IMG/VR virus record: IMGVR_UViG_3300030333_001444
Span: 787-33,769 of that record
Length of the DNA stretch: 32,983 nt
Source: a virus
Strand: one strand, 5' to 3'
This document shows, one piece after another, positions 1 to 7,585 of the stretch (its first letter is position 1; each line of letters begins with the position of its first letter). Below the pieces are notes generated by a model. It was not told the origin of the DNA. It was given only the letters and a program-made list of their open reading frames with translations, and searched no databases. The translations under genes and the position numbers were made by a program.

Positions 1-367
1 TGAACGTCGCATGATTGATAACACAATGACTAAGCTGAGATCACTCGTTGAAGAGTTAGGCTTCAGTCTTATCATCGTGTCGCATTTGAAGCGTCCTGAT
101 GGCAAGGGTCATGAAGAAGGCGCTCGCACTACCTTGGCTCAACTGAGAGGCAGTGCTGCCATAGCACAACTGAGTGACATGGTCATCGGCCTTGAACGTG
201 ATCAGCAGGATGTTGAGAAAGGCAAGATAACAACCGTAAGGGTGTTGAAGAACCGCTGGTCTGGTCAGACCGGAGTTGGCTGTTTCCTTGAGTTTAATGA
301 GGACACAGGAAGGTTAACTGAAACCGCTGAACCTGAAACAGACGACGATGAGACGAGCGATTTTTGA
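1..367 (+). CDS. DnaB-type replicative helicase (T7 gp4-like), C-terminal part
   Basis: This is the 3' end of a gene that begins before the window; the frame is open from base 2, so the methionine at 11 is internal. The translation aligns by eye with the end of T7 gp4 primase-helicase: ERRMIDN..MTKL, then the histidine loop IIVSHLKRPDGKGHEEG, the DNA-binding loop TTLAQLRGSAAIAQLSDM, and VLKNRWSGQTG, which contains the arginine-finger position. In the family this domain forms a hexameric ring that moves 5'-3' on the lagging strand using dNTP hydrolysis. The last residues (PETDDDETSDF) form an acidic tail ending in phenylalanine, like the T7 tail that docks on the DNA polymerase. The gene overlaps the polymerase gene by 20 nt. 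Whether a primase domain is present cannot be seen. Confidence 0.95.
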   Translation, partial: ERRMIDNTMTKLRSLVEELGFSLIIVSHLKRPDGKGHEEGARTTLAQLRGSAAIAQLSDMVIGLERDQQDVEKGKITTVRVLKNRWSGQTGVGCFLEFNEDTGRLTETAEPETDDDETSDF

Positions 368-2198
368 CATTGAAACTGACGGCCTTCTAGATACATGTAC
401 GAAAGTATGGTGCTTGGTTATCAGGGATATAAATGCCGAAGAGACACTCACCTTTGACATCACTTCACAGGACATTGCACAAGGTGTCCAGCACTTGATG
501 AAGTACGATGAAATCATAGGTCACAACATCATCGGCTTTGATATTCCTGCGTTAGTTCAACTAGGACTAGCGGACTATGACAAGTTACCCAAGGTCACTG
601 ACACGTTGGTAGCCAGCAGGTTGTTCAACACTGACATAGGTGAAGAAGATCGGGAGGCCTTAGTTAAGAATAAGAAGTACATGCCTATGCGACTAGCGGG
701 ATCACACTCGCTGAAAGCATGGGGGTACAGGTTAGGTGAACTGAAAGGTGAGTTCGGAGAGGAACACGGTTTTGATGAGTGGTCTGTAGAAATGCTGACC
801 TACTGCAGGCAAGACGTTTCAGTTACAGCAGCCTTGTACGACTCATTCAGGACTCGGCTGTACGATTACCGACAAGCCGTGGACTTGGAACATGATTTCG
901 CATGGTGCATCCAGAGGATGGAGCGCAATGGGTTCAGGTTTGACGTGGATGAAGCACGCAAATTGTACGTCACTCTCTCCACACGTAAGATGGAGTTAGC
1001 TGATGAACTGAAGGTCATGTTTCCTGACGACAAGCTGCCTATGAAGTCACACTTATTCTGTGCTGCTGATGGACATCTGTTTCCTACTAAGAAGGCTGCG
1101 AAAGAGGCGGGATGGAAGGAGAAGGAAATAACTAAAGGGCCACGTAAGTATAAGTCAGTGGCTTTTAATCCTGCCAGCCGTGATCACATAGGAGACCGCC
1201 TGCAACGCTTGGGATGGAAGCCAAGTGAATTCACTTCAGCAGGTAAACCTAAGATTGATGAAGGCATCCTCACTAAGATCAAACTTGATGAGAAACACCA
1301 AAGTGCTGTTGAACTACTCAATGAATACTTGCTGCTAGTCAAACGCATGGGCCAGCTAGCTGAAGGTAAACAGGCTTGGTTAAAACTAGAGGTAGAAGGC
1401 AGGATGCATGGCCGAGTGAATACTAACGGAGCCGTGACGGGACGGTGTACCCACAGCAATCCTAACGTAGCCCAAGTGCCTCGCGTTGGATCACCTTACG
1501 GTCGTGAGTGTCGCTCATTGTTCCGCGCCAGCGAAGGTAAGGTTCTCATAGGTTGTGATGCCTCTGGGTTAGAACTTAGATGTCTCGCACACTACTTAGC
1601 ACGCTACGATGACGGCGTGTATACCAAGAAGCTACTTGAAGATGACATTCATACAGTTAATCAAAAAGCTGCAGGCCTTCCTGACCGTGATGCAGCCAAG
1701 AGGTTTATCTACGCTTTCTTATACGGTGCAGGCGATGCCAAGATAGGAGAGGTTATAGGTAAAGGACGTGCTGCTGGTAAGAAGATCAAAGCAAAGTTCC
1801 TTAAAGGATTACCAGCGTTAGCTAAATTAAAGACTTGCATTAATGACACGCTTGAATATAGGAATCACCTCAAAGGGTTAGATGGTAGGGACTTAGTTAT
1901 ACGTCAGAGCCACGCAGCGCTTAACACGTTGCTTCAATCAGCAGGCGCTGTAATCATGAAACAAGCTACCGTTCACCTTTATGAGTCACTGACTAGCAAA
2001 GGGCTGGTACATGGCAGAGAATGGAGTTTAGTAGCACATGTGCATGACGAATACCAATGCGAAGCACAGCCTGAGTGGAGTAGACTTGTGGCTTCTGAGG
2101 CAGTTAGCGCAATCAAACAATCAGGGATCACCCTTGGATTTAGGTGTCCACTTGATGGAGAGTCTAAAATTGGATCAAACTGGGCTGAAACACATTGA
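348..2198 (+). CDS. Family A DNA polymerase with 3'-5' exonuclease (T7 gp5-like)
   Basis: Replicative DNA polymerase, 616 aa against about 704 in T7. The proofreading exonuclease motifs are present: DIETDG (D7, E9), HNIIGFD (59-65) and YCRQD (152-156). The polymerase motifs follow: TGRCTHSNPNVAQVP (364-378), motif A CDASGLELR (403-411), motif B KRFIYAFLYGAG (451-462) and motif C HVHDE (564-568), whose D567 is catalytic. The position equivalent to E. coli Pol I Phe762 and T7 Tyr526 is Tyr455, as in T7. Ala456 replaces the next glycine of T7. The thumb stretch before FNPASRDHIGDRLQRLGW (273-290) is short, so the thioredoxin-binding insertion of T7 is probably reduced or absent. The ATG at 348 lies inside the helicase gene, suggesting coupled translation. 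Confidence 0.96.
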   Translation: MRRAIFDIETDGLLDTCTKVWCLVIRDINAEETLTFDITSQDIAQGVQHLMKYDEIIGHNIIGFDIPALVQLGLADYDKLPKVTDTLVASRLFNTDIGEEDREALVKNKKYMPMRLAGSHSLKAWGYRLGELKGEFGEEHGFDEWSVEMLTYCRQDVSVTAALYDSFRTRLYDYRQAVDLEHDFAWCIQRMERNGFRFDVDEARKLYVTLSTRKMELADELKVMFPDDKLPMKSHLFCAADGHLFPTKKAAKEAGWKEKEITKGPRKYKSVAFNPASRDHIGDRLQRLGWKPSEFTSAGKPKIDEGILTKIKLDEKHQSAVELLNEYLLLVKRMGQLAEGKQAWLKLEVEGRMHGRVNTNGAVTGRCTHSNPNVAQVPRVGSPYGRECRSLFRASEGKVLIGCDASGLELRCLAHYLARYDDGVYTKKLLEDDIHTVNQKAAGLPDRDAAKRFIYAFLYGAGDAKIGEVIGKGRAAGKKIKAKFLKGLPALAKLKTCINDTLEYRNHLKGLDGRDLVIRQSHAALNTLLQSAGAVIMKQATVHLYESLTSKGLVHGREWSLVAHVHDEYQCEAQPEWSRLVASEAVSAIKQSGITLGFRCPLDGESKIGSNWAETH

Positions 2199-2595
2199 TG
2201 ACGCCTCGGACTCTTCGTTTGTCGGAGAATGTGGGGAACAAGTAGTGAAGACCAAACTTCTTACACTAGGATTTGCGGTAAGTCAACCTACAGTTACGAC
2301 AGGATATGATTTCATCACTGATTGGCACGGGGTACTCAACCGAGTCCAAGTCAAGACGACCAACAGCCTGACGACGCATCCCAGAACGAAGACCACTTAT
2401 TACCGCTTCAGGTCTAGGAATGCGCTGGGAAATTACACCATATTAATCGGCTACGTAATCCCTACCAATGATTTCTACGTCATACCTTGGGACATAGCTA
2501 AGGACAAACACATGATTAACATTCCTGTAGGCAGGGCTGATAAAAAGTACCATGCTTACAAAAACAACTTCAAACTACTAAAGGAGACACACTGA
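2155..2595 (+). CDS. PD-(D/E)XK-like nuclease, possible Holliday-junction resolvase substitute
   Basis: The frame is open further upstream, to about 2038, but that would place 160 nt inside the polymerase gene. I chose the ATG at 2155, preceded by TAGGTG, giving 146 aa and a 44-nt overlap. Visible motifs are GECGEQVV (24-31), TTGYDFIT (48-55) and RVQVKTT (63-69). An acidic residue in a first helix, then D, then QxK is the signature of the PD-(D/E)XK nuclease fold, so likely catalytic residues are E28, D52, Q65 and K67. Proteins of this type include archaeal-type resolvases and small endonucleases. T7 carries its unrelated junction-cutting endonuclease I (gp3) upstream of the helicase. This gene sits between polymerase and exonuclease, so a role in resolving replication or recombination branches is reasonable inference. 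Substrate specificity cannot be read from sequence. Confidence 0.75.
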   Translation: MESLKLDQTGLKHIDDASDSSFVGECGEQVVKTKLLTLGFAVSQPTVTTGYDFITDWHGVLNRVQVKTTNSLTTHPRTKTTYYRFRSRNALGNYTILIGYVIPTNDFYVIPWDIAKDKHMINIPVGRADKKYHAYKNNFKLLKETH

Positions 2596-3338
2596 TGGGA
2601 ATGACCCTTTTATTGGACGGTGATATCTTTGCATACAAGCACGCATCAGGTTCCGAAGTAGCTACTGATTGGGGTGATGACATCTGGACTCTGTGGACTG
2701 ACGCACGACAAGCCAAGCAGCAAATGGATTCAGACATAAGAGGCACTGCTTCCTTATTAAAAGCTACGACAATTATCATAGCACTTACGGGACAAAAAAA
2801 TTTCCGCAAAGACATAGACGCAACTTACAAGAACTCACGCAAATCAAGTCGTAAGCCTATGGCACTCAATGAGTTAAAGCAGCATTTAATCAAGGAATGG
2901 CAGGCTGAAGTGCTTGAACCCCTTGAAGCTGACGATTTGCTAGGCATCTGGGCCACTGATCCTGAGTACTGCAAGGGGTCTCGCAAAGTAATCGTAAGTT
3001 CCGACAAGGACATGCGTACAATACCATGTGAGTTATTCAATCCTAACAAACCTGAACTAGGCGTCCAACAGGTGACCGAAGAACAGGCTGACAGGAACCA
3101 CTTGCTTCAAACATTAGTAGGAGATTCAACTGACGGGTACGCAGGTTGTCCTACGATAGGGCCAACACGGGCTGAAAGGATACTGAATGAGAGTCCCACA
3201 TGGGATCGTGTCCTTGAAGCCTACGAACAGCAGGAACTGTCTGCTGCAGACGCACTGACCCAAGCACAACTGGCTAGAATTTTACGGGTAGAGAACTACA
3301 ATCCCGTAACCAAAGAAATAACATACTGGAAACCATGA
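2595..3338 (+). CDS. 5'-3' exonuclease, FEN-like (T7 gp6-like)
   Basis: 247-aa nuclease of the 5'-nuclease/flap endonuclease family, which in T7 degrades host DNA and removes primers. Acidic metal-binding clusters are visible: LLLDGD (D8, D10), LEADDLLGIWA (E111, D113, D114), VSSDKDM (D137, D139) and GDSTDGYAGCPTIGP (D177, D180). The last one runs into the helix-three-turn-helix GCPTIG. YKNSRK (78-83) is the basic stretch of the arch region. The start codon overlaps the preceding stop (TGATG) and is preceded by AAGGAG, one of the best ribosome sites in this part of the window. It overlaps the next gene by 4 nt. Confidence 0.93.
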   Translation: MGMTLLLDGDIFAYKHASGSEVATDWGDDIWTLWTDARQAKQQMDSDIRGTASLLKATTIIIALTGQKNFRKDIDATYKNSRKSSRKPMALNELKQHLIKEWQAEVLEPLEADDLLGIWATDPEYCKGSRKVIVSSDKDMRTIPCELFNPNKPELGVQQVTEEQADRNHLLQTLVGDSTDGYAGCPTIGPTRAERILNESPTWDRVLEAYEQQELSAADALTQAQLARILRVENYNPVTKEITYWKP

Positions 3339-3880
3339 AAATCATAGGACTATCGGGAAAAAAACGATCAGGAAAAGACACTGTCTACCAAATAGCAGGG
3401 GATATGCTGTTCAGGCAGGGGATAAAAGCAGGGAGAGTGGCATTCGCAGACCCTTTGAAGCATGAAATTGCTGAAATTACTGGGTTTAATGTAGATTTTA
3501 TAGAGAAAAACAAAGAACAACTGCGAAGTTTACTTCAGGTTTGGGGTGCTGACTTCAGGCGTAACTTCTTTGGGGCTGACTATTGGATTGAAAAGATGAA
3601 GCCAATCGTTGCCAAAGCTAAGTTGGATGTACTGTTTATCACAGACTGCAGGTTCATAAACGAGGCTGACTTTGTTAAAAGTGTAGGGGGTTTTCTTGTC
3701 AAAGTAGAGAGGAGGGAGACAGGATACCCTGAAAGCGTAGACGGACACTCTTCCGAGAATGACCTGAATGAATACGGAGGGTTTGACTACGTGTTGAACA
3801 ATGACAAAGACCGCCTTGAACTGGAGTCGTCAGTAAAACAGATGCTAGAGGCACTGGAGATTGTAAAAAATGCCGCTTGA
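3335..3880 (+). CDS. Deoxynucleoside monophosphate kinase
   Basis: 181-aa P-loop kinase. A Walker A-like loop GLSGKKRSGKDT spans residues 5-16. Other family-like blocks are LLQVWGADFRRNFFGADYW (66-84), FITDCRFINEAD (101-112), VERRETG (124-130) and GHSSEND (137-143). This pattern fits phage dNMP kinases (T4 gp1 type), which phosphorylate dNMPs recovered from degraded host DNA for phage replication. Its position after the exonuclease makes metabolic sense, since one frees nucleotides and the other recycles them. In T7 the dNMP kinase (gp1.7) is in the early region, so the location differs. The ATG overlaps the exonuclease stop by 4 nt. Confidence 0.88.
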   Translation: MKIIGLSGKKRSGKDTVYQIAGDMLFRQGIKAGRVAFADPLKHEIAEITGFNVDFIEKNKEQLRSLLQVWGADFRRNFFGADYWIEKMKPIVAKAKLDVLFITDCRFINEADFVKSVGGFLVKVERRETGYPESVDGHSSENDLNEYGGFDYVLNNDKDRLELESSVKQMLEALEIVKNAA

Positions 3881-4088
3881 CCTTCCTGTCAATTATGCTA
3901 CTGAGAAGTTGCCTCCAGTATCAGAGGAATTAATCATCTGGTTGAAGGCTGTGTACCCTGATAGGCTACCTGATGTGGAAGATGACATTGAATCTATAAG
4001 GGTAAAGCAGGGTCAACAACAAGTAGTACGTACTTTAATTAGCGTTAGAGAGGAAACAGAAAATGTGTTTGGGAGTCAAGCCACCTAA
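3870..4088 (+). CDS. Small protein of unknown function before the head genes
   Basis: 72 aa, not recognised. It begins MPLDLPVNYATEKLPP and contains an amphipathic acidic middle (LPDVEDDIESIRVKQGQQQ). It has no signal peptide, membrane segment or cysteine. The ATG lies 11 nt inside the kinase gene and the end overlaps the next gene by 26 nt, so it is part of a tightly packed, probably translationally coupled chain. Its position just upstream of the gp7.3-like gene and portal suggests a head or host-takeover accessory protein, but this rests on context only. Confidence 0.7.
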   Translation: MPLDLPVNYATEKLPPVSEELIIWLKAVYPDRLPDVEDDIESIRVKQGQQQVVRTLISVREETENVFGSQAT

Positions 4089-4290
4089 GATTCAACCGCC
4101 GCCTGCTTTAATGAAGAAGCCAGAGCCGCCTAAGAAAACTGCACAGGTCACTAAGAAACCTAGCAGGGACGTAGGTTCTGGTAAAAATAAACGAAGACGA
4201 GGCATGTCCCGTCAGGCTTTAGTTGTTAACAAACCCACGCCTCCATCAGGAGTTAACAATAGTTCAGGGGGAGTAGGCGTGTACAACTAG
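4063..4290 (+). CDS. Small basic protein, T7 gp7.3-like tail assembly/virion protein
   Basis: 75 aa, rich in Lys, Pro and Arg in the first two thirds (PPKIQPPPALMKKPEPPKK). It ends with a basic stretch GSGKNKRRRGMSRQAL and a glycine-rich tail NSSGGVGVYN. T7 gp7.3 has the same layout just before the portal: a Lys-rich start, a GRKKARAGGKKSL-like block and the tail SSGGGINI. gp7.3 is a small virion protein needed for tail assembly and host adsorption. The match is by layout and the C-terminal motif, not overall identity. The start has GAGGAAA upstream. The protein is probably disordered in isolation. Confidence 0.6.
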   Translation: MCLGVKPPKIQPPPALMKKPEPPKKTAQVTKKPSRDVGSGKNKRRRGMSRQALVVNKPTPPSGVNNSSGGVGVYN

Positions 4291-4303
4291 GCTGACATAA
4301 AAC

Positions 4304-5878
4304 ATGAACGAAGGTTCTCTCAAAAACTACTACCAAACCTGCGAAGCACAAAGAGATTCATTTCTCCGACGTGCGCGGGACGCTTCCGAATTAACGATTC
4401 CATTCCTGTGTCCACCTGATGGACATTCAGAAGCTACTCACTACAAAACACCTTACCAAAGCATAGGAGCGAGAGGTGTTAACAATTTATCTTCTAAGTT
4501 ACTGCTGGCTTTACTGCCGCCTAACTCACCGTTCTTCAGGTTAGTCATAGATAAGTTCGCCTTGAAGGAGGAGGCTGACTCTATGGATGCTAACCTTAAA
4601 ACTGAATTGGAACGAGGGTTGGCTGAGATAGAACGAGCCGTACAATCTGAAATAGAAACTAGCGCTATCCGAGTGGGAGTGTTTGAAGCACTGAAGCAAC
4701 TGCTTATCGCAGGTAATGTGCTTTTATATGTACCAGACAAGGGAGGACTTAGAGTGTTCAATCTGGATAGGTACGTAGTCAAGCGTGACCCAATGGGAAA
4801 CGTGCAGTCTATTATTGTACGTGAATCTCTGTCTCCTAGTACACTCCCTCAATCAGTCAAAGCTGTACTACAAACACAGGAGGAGACAACGCACGACAGG
4901 AAGTCGGTTGAGGTGTACACTGCTATTTATAGGGATGATAAAAAATGGGTGGTAAGACAGGAGGTTGCTGGCGAAGAAGTGCCTGAGGCAGGGGGAACCT
5001 ACGCACTAGATAAGAACCCGTGGATTCCTCTCCGGTATAGTCGGATTGAAAATGAAGACTATGGTAGAGGGTTCATTGAGGAGTACATGGGAGACCTGCA
5101 GTCCTTGGAAGGATTGACACGTGCTATCGTAGAGGCCAGTGCAGCCGCAGCAAAAGTATTATTCTTAGTAAATCCAAATGGAACAACTCGCCCACGCATT
5201 CTTGCTAATAGTCCTAACGGCGCTATTGTGCAAGGTAACTCACAGGACGTCACGGTCTTGCAGATGGAGAAATTTGCCGACCTCCGAGTGGCTCAAGAAA
5301 CTATAGGTCAGATCAAAGAACGACTTGGCTTTGCCTTCTTAATGAACACAGCTATTCAGAGGCAAGGGGAACGAGTCACTGCTGAAGAGATACGTTTCAT
5401 GGCACAGGAACTAGAGGATGTACTTGGAGGTGTGTACTCCATTCTATCTCAAGAGTTCCAGTTACCATTAGTCAACAGGCTGATGGATCGGATGTCAAAG
5501 TCGGGGCGCTTACCTAAATTGCCCAAGAAAATCGTCAAAACGACTATTGTAACGGGGCTTGAGGCACTTGGTAGGGGTCACGACTTGAACAAACTGGACT
5601 CGTTTGTAGCAGGTGCGAGTCAATTGCTTGGCCCTGAGTTTTCTACTTACGTAAACATAAGTGACTACCTGAAACGAAGGGCCACTTCACTTGGTATTGA
5701 TACTGAAGGTTTGATCAAAACTGAAGAGGACATACAACAAGAACAGCAAGAAGCACAACAGCAACAGATGATGAGTCAAGTGGCTCCTAACGTAGTCAAC
5801 GCTGCTGGTAAGATGGCTCAAGATAACCCAGAACAATTTCAACAGATGGCTCAAGCAGCCTCACAGCAAGGACAGTAA
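4304..5878 (+). CDS. Portal protein / head-tail connector (T7 gp8-like)
   Basis: 524 aa against 536 in T7. The protein would form the dodecameric ring at one capsid vertex through which DNA is packaged and ejected, and onto which the tail tube builds. The N-terminus shows the family's start: an R-rich helix (RDSFLRRARDASELTIP, 17-33) and NNLSSKLLLALLPPNSPFF (60-78). LRVAQETIGQIKERLGFAF and TAEEIRFMAQELEDVLGGV in the second half match T7-type portals. The C-terminus is strongly glutamine-rich from about residue 475 on. The Shine-Dalgarno sequence is weak. The stop overlaps the ATG of the 41-aa peptide that follows (TAATG). Confidence 0.95.
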   Translation: MNEGSLKNYYQTCEAQRDSFLRRARDASELTIPFLCPPDGHSEATHYKTPYQSIGARGVNNLSSKLLLALLPPNSPFFRLVIDKFALKEEADSMDANLKTELERGLAEIERAVQSEIETSAIRVGVFEALKQLLIAGNVLLYVPDKGGLRVFNLDRYVVKRDPMGNVQSIIVRESLSPSTLPQSVKAVLQTQEETTHDRKSVEVYTAIYRDDKKWVVRQEVAGEEVPEAGGTYALDKNPWIPLRYSRIENEDYGRGFIEEYMGDLQSLEGLTRAIVEASAAAAKVLFLVNPNGTTRPRILANSPNGAIVQGNSQDVTVLQMEKFADLRVAQETIGQIKERLGFAFLMNTAIQRQGERVTAEEIRFMAQELEDVLGGVYSILSQEFQLPLVNRLMDRMSKSGRLPKLPKKIVKTTIVTGLEALGRGHDLNKLDSFVAGASQLLGPEFSTYVNISDYLKRRATSLGIDTEGLIKTEEDIQQEQQEAQQQQMMSQVAPNVVNAAGKMAQDNPEQFQQMAQAASQQGQ

Positions 5879-6003
5879 TGTGTAAGAACAAAGATTGTTT
5901 TGACGACACCTGCAAGGGTGGATGCACTCGTCCTAAGAAAAAGAAATCTAACAAAGAAGACTGGCCTTGGTATAGGCAGGTCACCACAAACAACAATAAA
6001 TAA
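5878..6003 (+). CDS. 41-aa cysteine-rich peptide of unknown function
   Basis: The ATG at 5878 overlaps the portal stop as TAATG, and AAGGACA stands just before it. The frame stays open to TAA at 6001-6003. It encodes 41 residues with four cysteines near the start (C2, C7, C12, C16; spacing 4-4-3), then PKKKKSNK and DWPWYRQ. Without it the interval between portal and the next gene would be a 127-nt gap in an otherwise gap-free region. The cysteine spacing could hold a zinc ion or disulfides, but no family is recognised. Being so short, it could still be chance, though the coupled start and full coverage of the gap argue for a real gene. Confidence 0.6.
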   Translation: MCKNKDCFDDTCKGGCTRPKKKKSNKEDWPWYRQVTTNNNK

Positions 6004-6005
6004 AA

Positions 6006-6554
6006 ATGGCAGACTCTAAAGAAAAACAACGGGCTAACCGGAGGCGTATGCTAAAGGTTAAAATGGAAGGTCTTCGCAAAGAAGGCAAAGTTTGGGAGAA
6101 CGAGATCAAGAAATTAAGCCGCAAGGAACTAGGTGCTAAAGCCTTAATCGCTGCTGATACTGCAGCAGGTGTAGTAACTGGAACTGCTGCTATTAAAACT
6201 GCTGCTAAAGCTGCCGCTGCTAAAGCCGCTTCCAAAGTTGCTGCTAAAAAGAAAACAGATGCTAAGAAAGCACTGACTTCTCCTTCAAGGCGTAGGCAAG
6301 TTCGTAAAAAATTACACGCAAACCGAAAAGCTGCCACTCCTAAACCTAAAAAACAAAGACCTAACGCTGACGAGTGGAAGCACCTCCAGCGCGAGGCTGA
6401 ACTGGAGAGGTACGACGGTATGTCTGCTGCACAAAGGGCGAGAGGTTATTCACTGCCACAAAGTAGAGCTAGGGTATCCCAGCGAAAACGTGCAGTTAAA
6501 AAGAGTGACCGCAAAGAAGCAGCAAGGTTAGAGAGTAACCGGCGAAAGAAATAA
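6006..6554 (+). CDS. Highly basic Ala/Lys-rich histone H1-like protein
   Basis: 182 aa, extremely rich in Lys, Arg and Ala. Residues 41-89 hold an alanine-lysine tract (for example AAIKTAAKAAAAKAASKVAA) resembling the tails of histone H1 and some bacterial nucleoid proteins. The flanks are rich in Arg/Lys helices (KEKQRANRRRMLK; SQRKRAVKKSDRK). No enzyme motif, signal peptide or transmembrane segment is seen. The tract comes from GCTGCTAAAG-like repeats in the DNA, so it may have grown by repeat expansion. Lying between portal and scaffold, it is probably a structural or DNA-binding virion component, although a role in binding host or phage DNA in the cell is equally possible. T7 has no counterpart here. 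Confidence 0.8.
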   Translation: MADSKEKQRANRRRMLKVKMEGLRKEGKVWENEIKKLSRKELGAKALIAADTAAGVVTGTAAIKTAAKAAAAKAASKVAAKKKTDAKKALTSPSRRRQVRKKLHANRKAATPKPKKQRPNADEWKHLQREAELERYDGMSAAQRARGYSLPQSRARVSQRKRAVKKSDRKEAARLESNRRKK

Positions 6555-6556
6555 CA

Positions 6557-6838
6557 ATGCCAGCTAAGTATAAAAAGTTTGGAAGGAACATTCCTTTTGG
6601 TTCTAAAAAATCACTGAAAGTAGAACAACGTCGTGCTGTACCTGACATAGATACAGGCAAGATGTCCAAGACAGTGAAGACGGGGGAACAGATGAGTCCT
6701 GCTGAACGTAGGAACTATTTATCTAAAGTTAAGTCAGCGCTGAAAGCCAAAGCTAACAAAGGTAAGAAACAGAAAGTCAGGCCTGAACACAAACATCTAG
6801 GCCGACAGAATATGGATCATTACAAGTACGCAAAATAA
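6557..6838 (+). CDS. Small basic protein of unknown function
   Basis: 93 aa, Lys/Arg-rich throughout (MPAKYKKFGRNIPFGSKKSL at the start; SALKAKANKGKKQKV and HKHLGRQNMDHYKYAK near the end). It has no recognised domain, membrane segment or cysteine. It follows the H1-like gene after two bases and precedes the scaffold by three, so the three are surely co-translated. Together with the H1-like and gp7.3-like proteins it makes three very basic small proteins around the portal. A minor head protein or DNA-binding role is inference from charge and place. Confidence 0.7.
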   Translation: MPAKYKKFGRNIPFGSKKSLKVEQRRAVPDIDTGKMSKTVKTGEQMSPAERRNYLSKVKSALKAKANKGKKQKVRPEHKHLGRQNMDHYKYAK

Positions 6839-6841
6839 TTT

Positions 6842-7585
6842 ATGGAGAGAGTATCACTAACCGACCAACCCACTGGCCCTGATGCACCTGAACAAATTCT
6901 TGACGAAGCGTTACAGGAAGCATCAGAAGAAACAGTACAGCAAGAAACCCAGCAAGAGGAAGAGGCAACAGAGAGACCTTCGTGGCTCCGAGATAAATTT
7001 TCCAGCGCTGAAGAACTTGCTAAAGCCTACGACAATCTTGAAAAGAAGATGTCTTCAAGGCAAGCGGAAGAGAAAGGCCTCCTTACTGAGGCTGACTTTG
7101 ACGAATACACAGCAGAGTACAATGAGAATGGCGGCTTGAGTGATGCCACTTATGATGCTTTAGCTAAGAAGGGATTGTCCCGTGATTTAGTAGACAACTA
7201 CATTGCAGGTCAAACAGTACGTGCAGAACAGGAGGCTGATGAGTTGTTCAATTTAGCTGGAGGAGAGGAAAGCTACAAAGGAATGACTGAGTGGATGTCA
7301 GAGAATTTGAGTGAAGATGAAGTAGAGACCTTTAACGATGCTATAGACGCCAGCACTGACATGGCTGCAATGGCTATCCGAGGTATGTACGCACAGTACA
7401 CTGCAGCAGTAGGAGGGACTGCAGAACCGAGATTGCTGCAGGGAGGTAAGGCAGAAGCACAAGGAGGTTATTCCTCTACGTATGAAATGAAGCAAGACAT
7501 GAAAGACCCACGGTATAAAGCAGGTGACCCTGCGTTTCATAACTACGTGGAGAGACGTCTGGCTGCTTCAGGAAATTTGATATGA
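6842..7585 (+). CDS. Capsid assembly scaffolding protein (T7 gp9-like)
   Basis: 247 aa against 307 in T7. It is very acidic in the first 60 residues (glutamate/glutamine-rich EETVQQETQQEEEATE), followed by WLRDKFSSAEELAKAYDNLE and long predicted helices. The C-terminus is more basic (DPRYKAGDPAFHNYVERRLA), a layout typical of scaffolds in which the basic end contacts the capsid protein. It occupies the gp9 position just upstream of the capsid block. The scaffold guides procapsid assembly and is released before or during packaging. Its stop overlaps the start of the next gene (ATGA). Confidence 0.88.
   Translation: MERVSLTDQPTGPDAPEQILDEALQEASEETVQQETQQEEEATERPSWLRDKFSSAEELAKAYDNLEKKMSSRQAEEKGLLTEADFDEYTAEYNENGGLSDATYDALAKKGLSRDLVDNYIAGQTVRAEQEADELFNLAGGEESYKGMTEWMSENLSEDEVETFNDAIDASTDMAAMAIRGMYAQYTAAVGGTAEPRLLQGGKAEAQGGYSSTYEMKQDMKDPRYKAGDPAFHNYVERRLAASGNLI

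Noticed and set aside
2038-2154. Upstream extension of the PD-(D/E)XK-like gene
   Set aside because: It would lie wholly inside the end of the polymerase gene and adds no family-like sequence; ATG 2155 is a better start.
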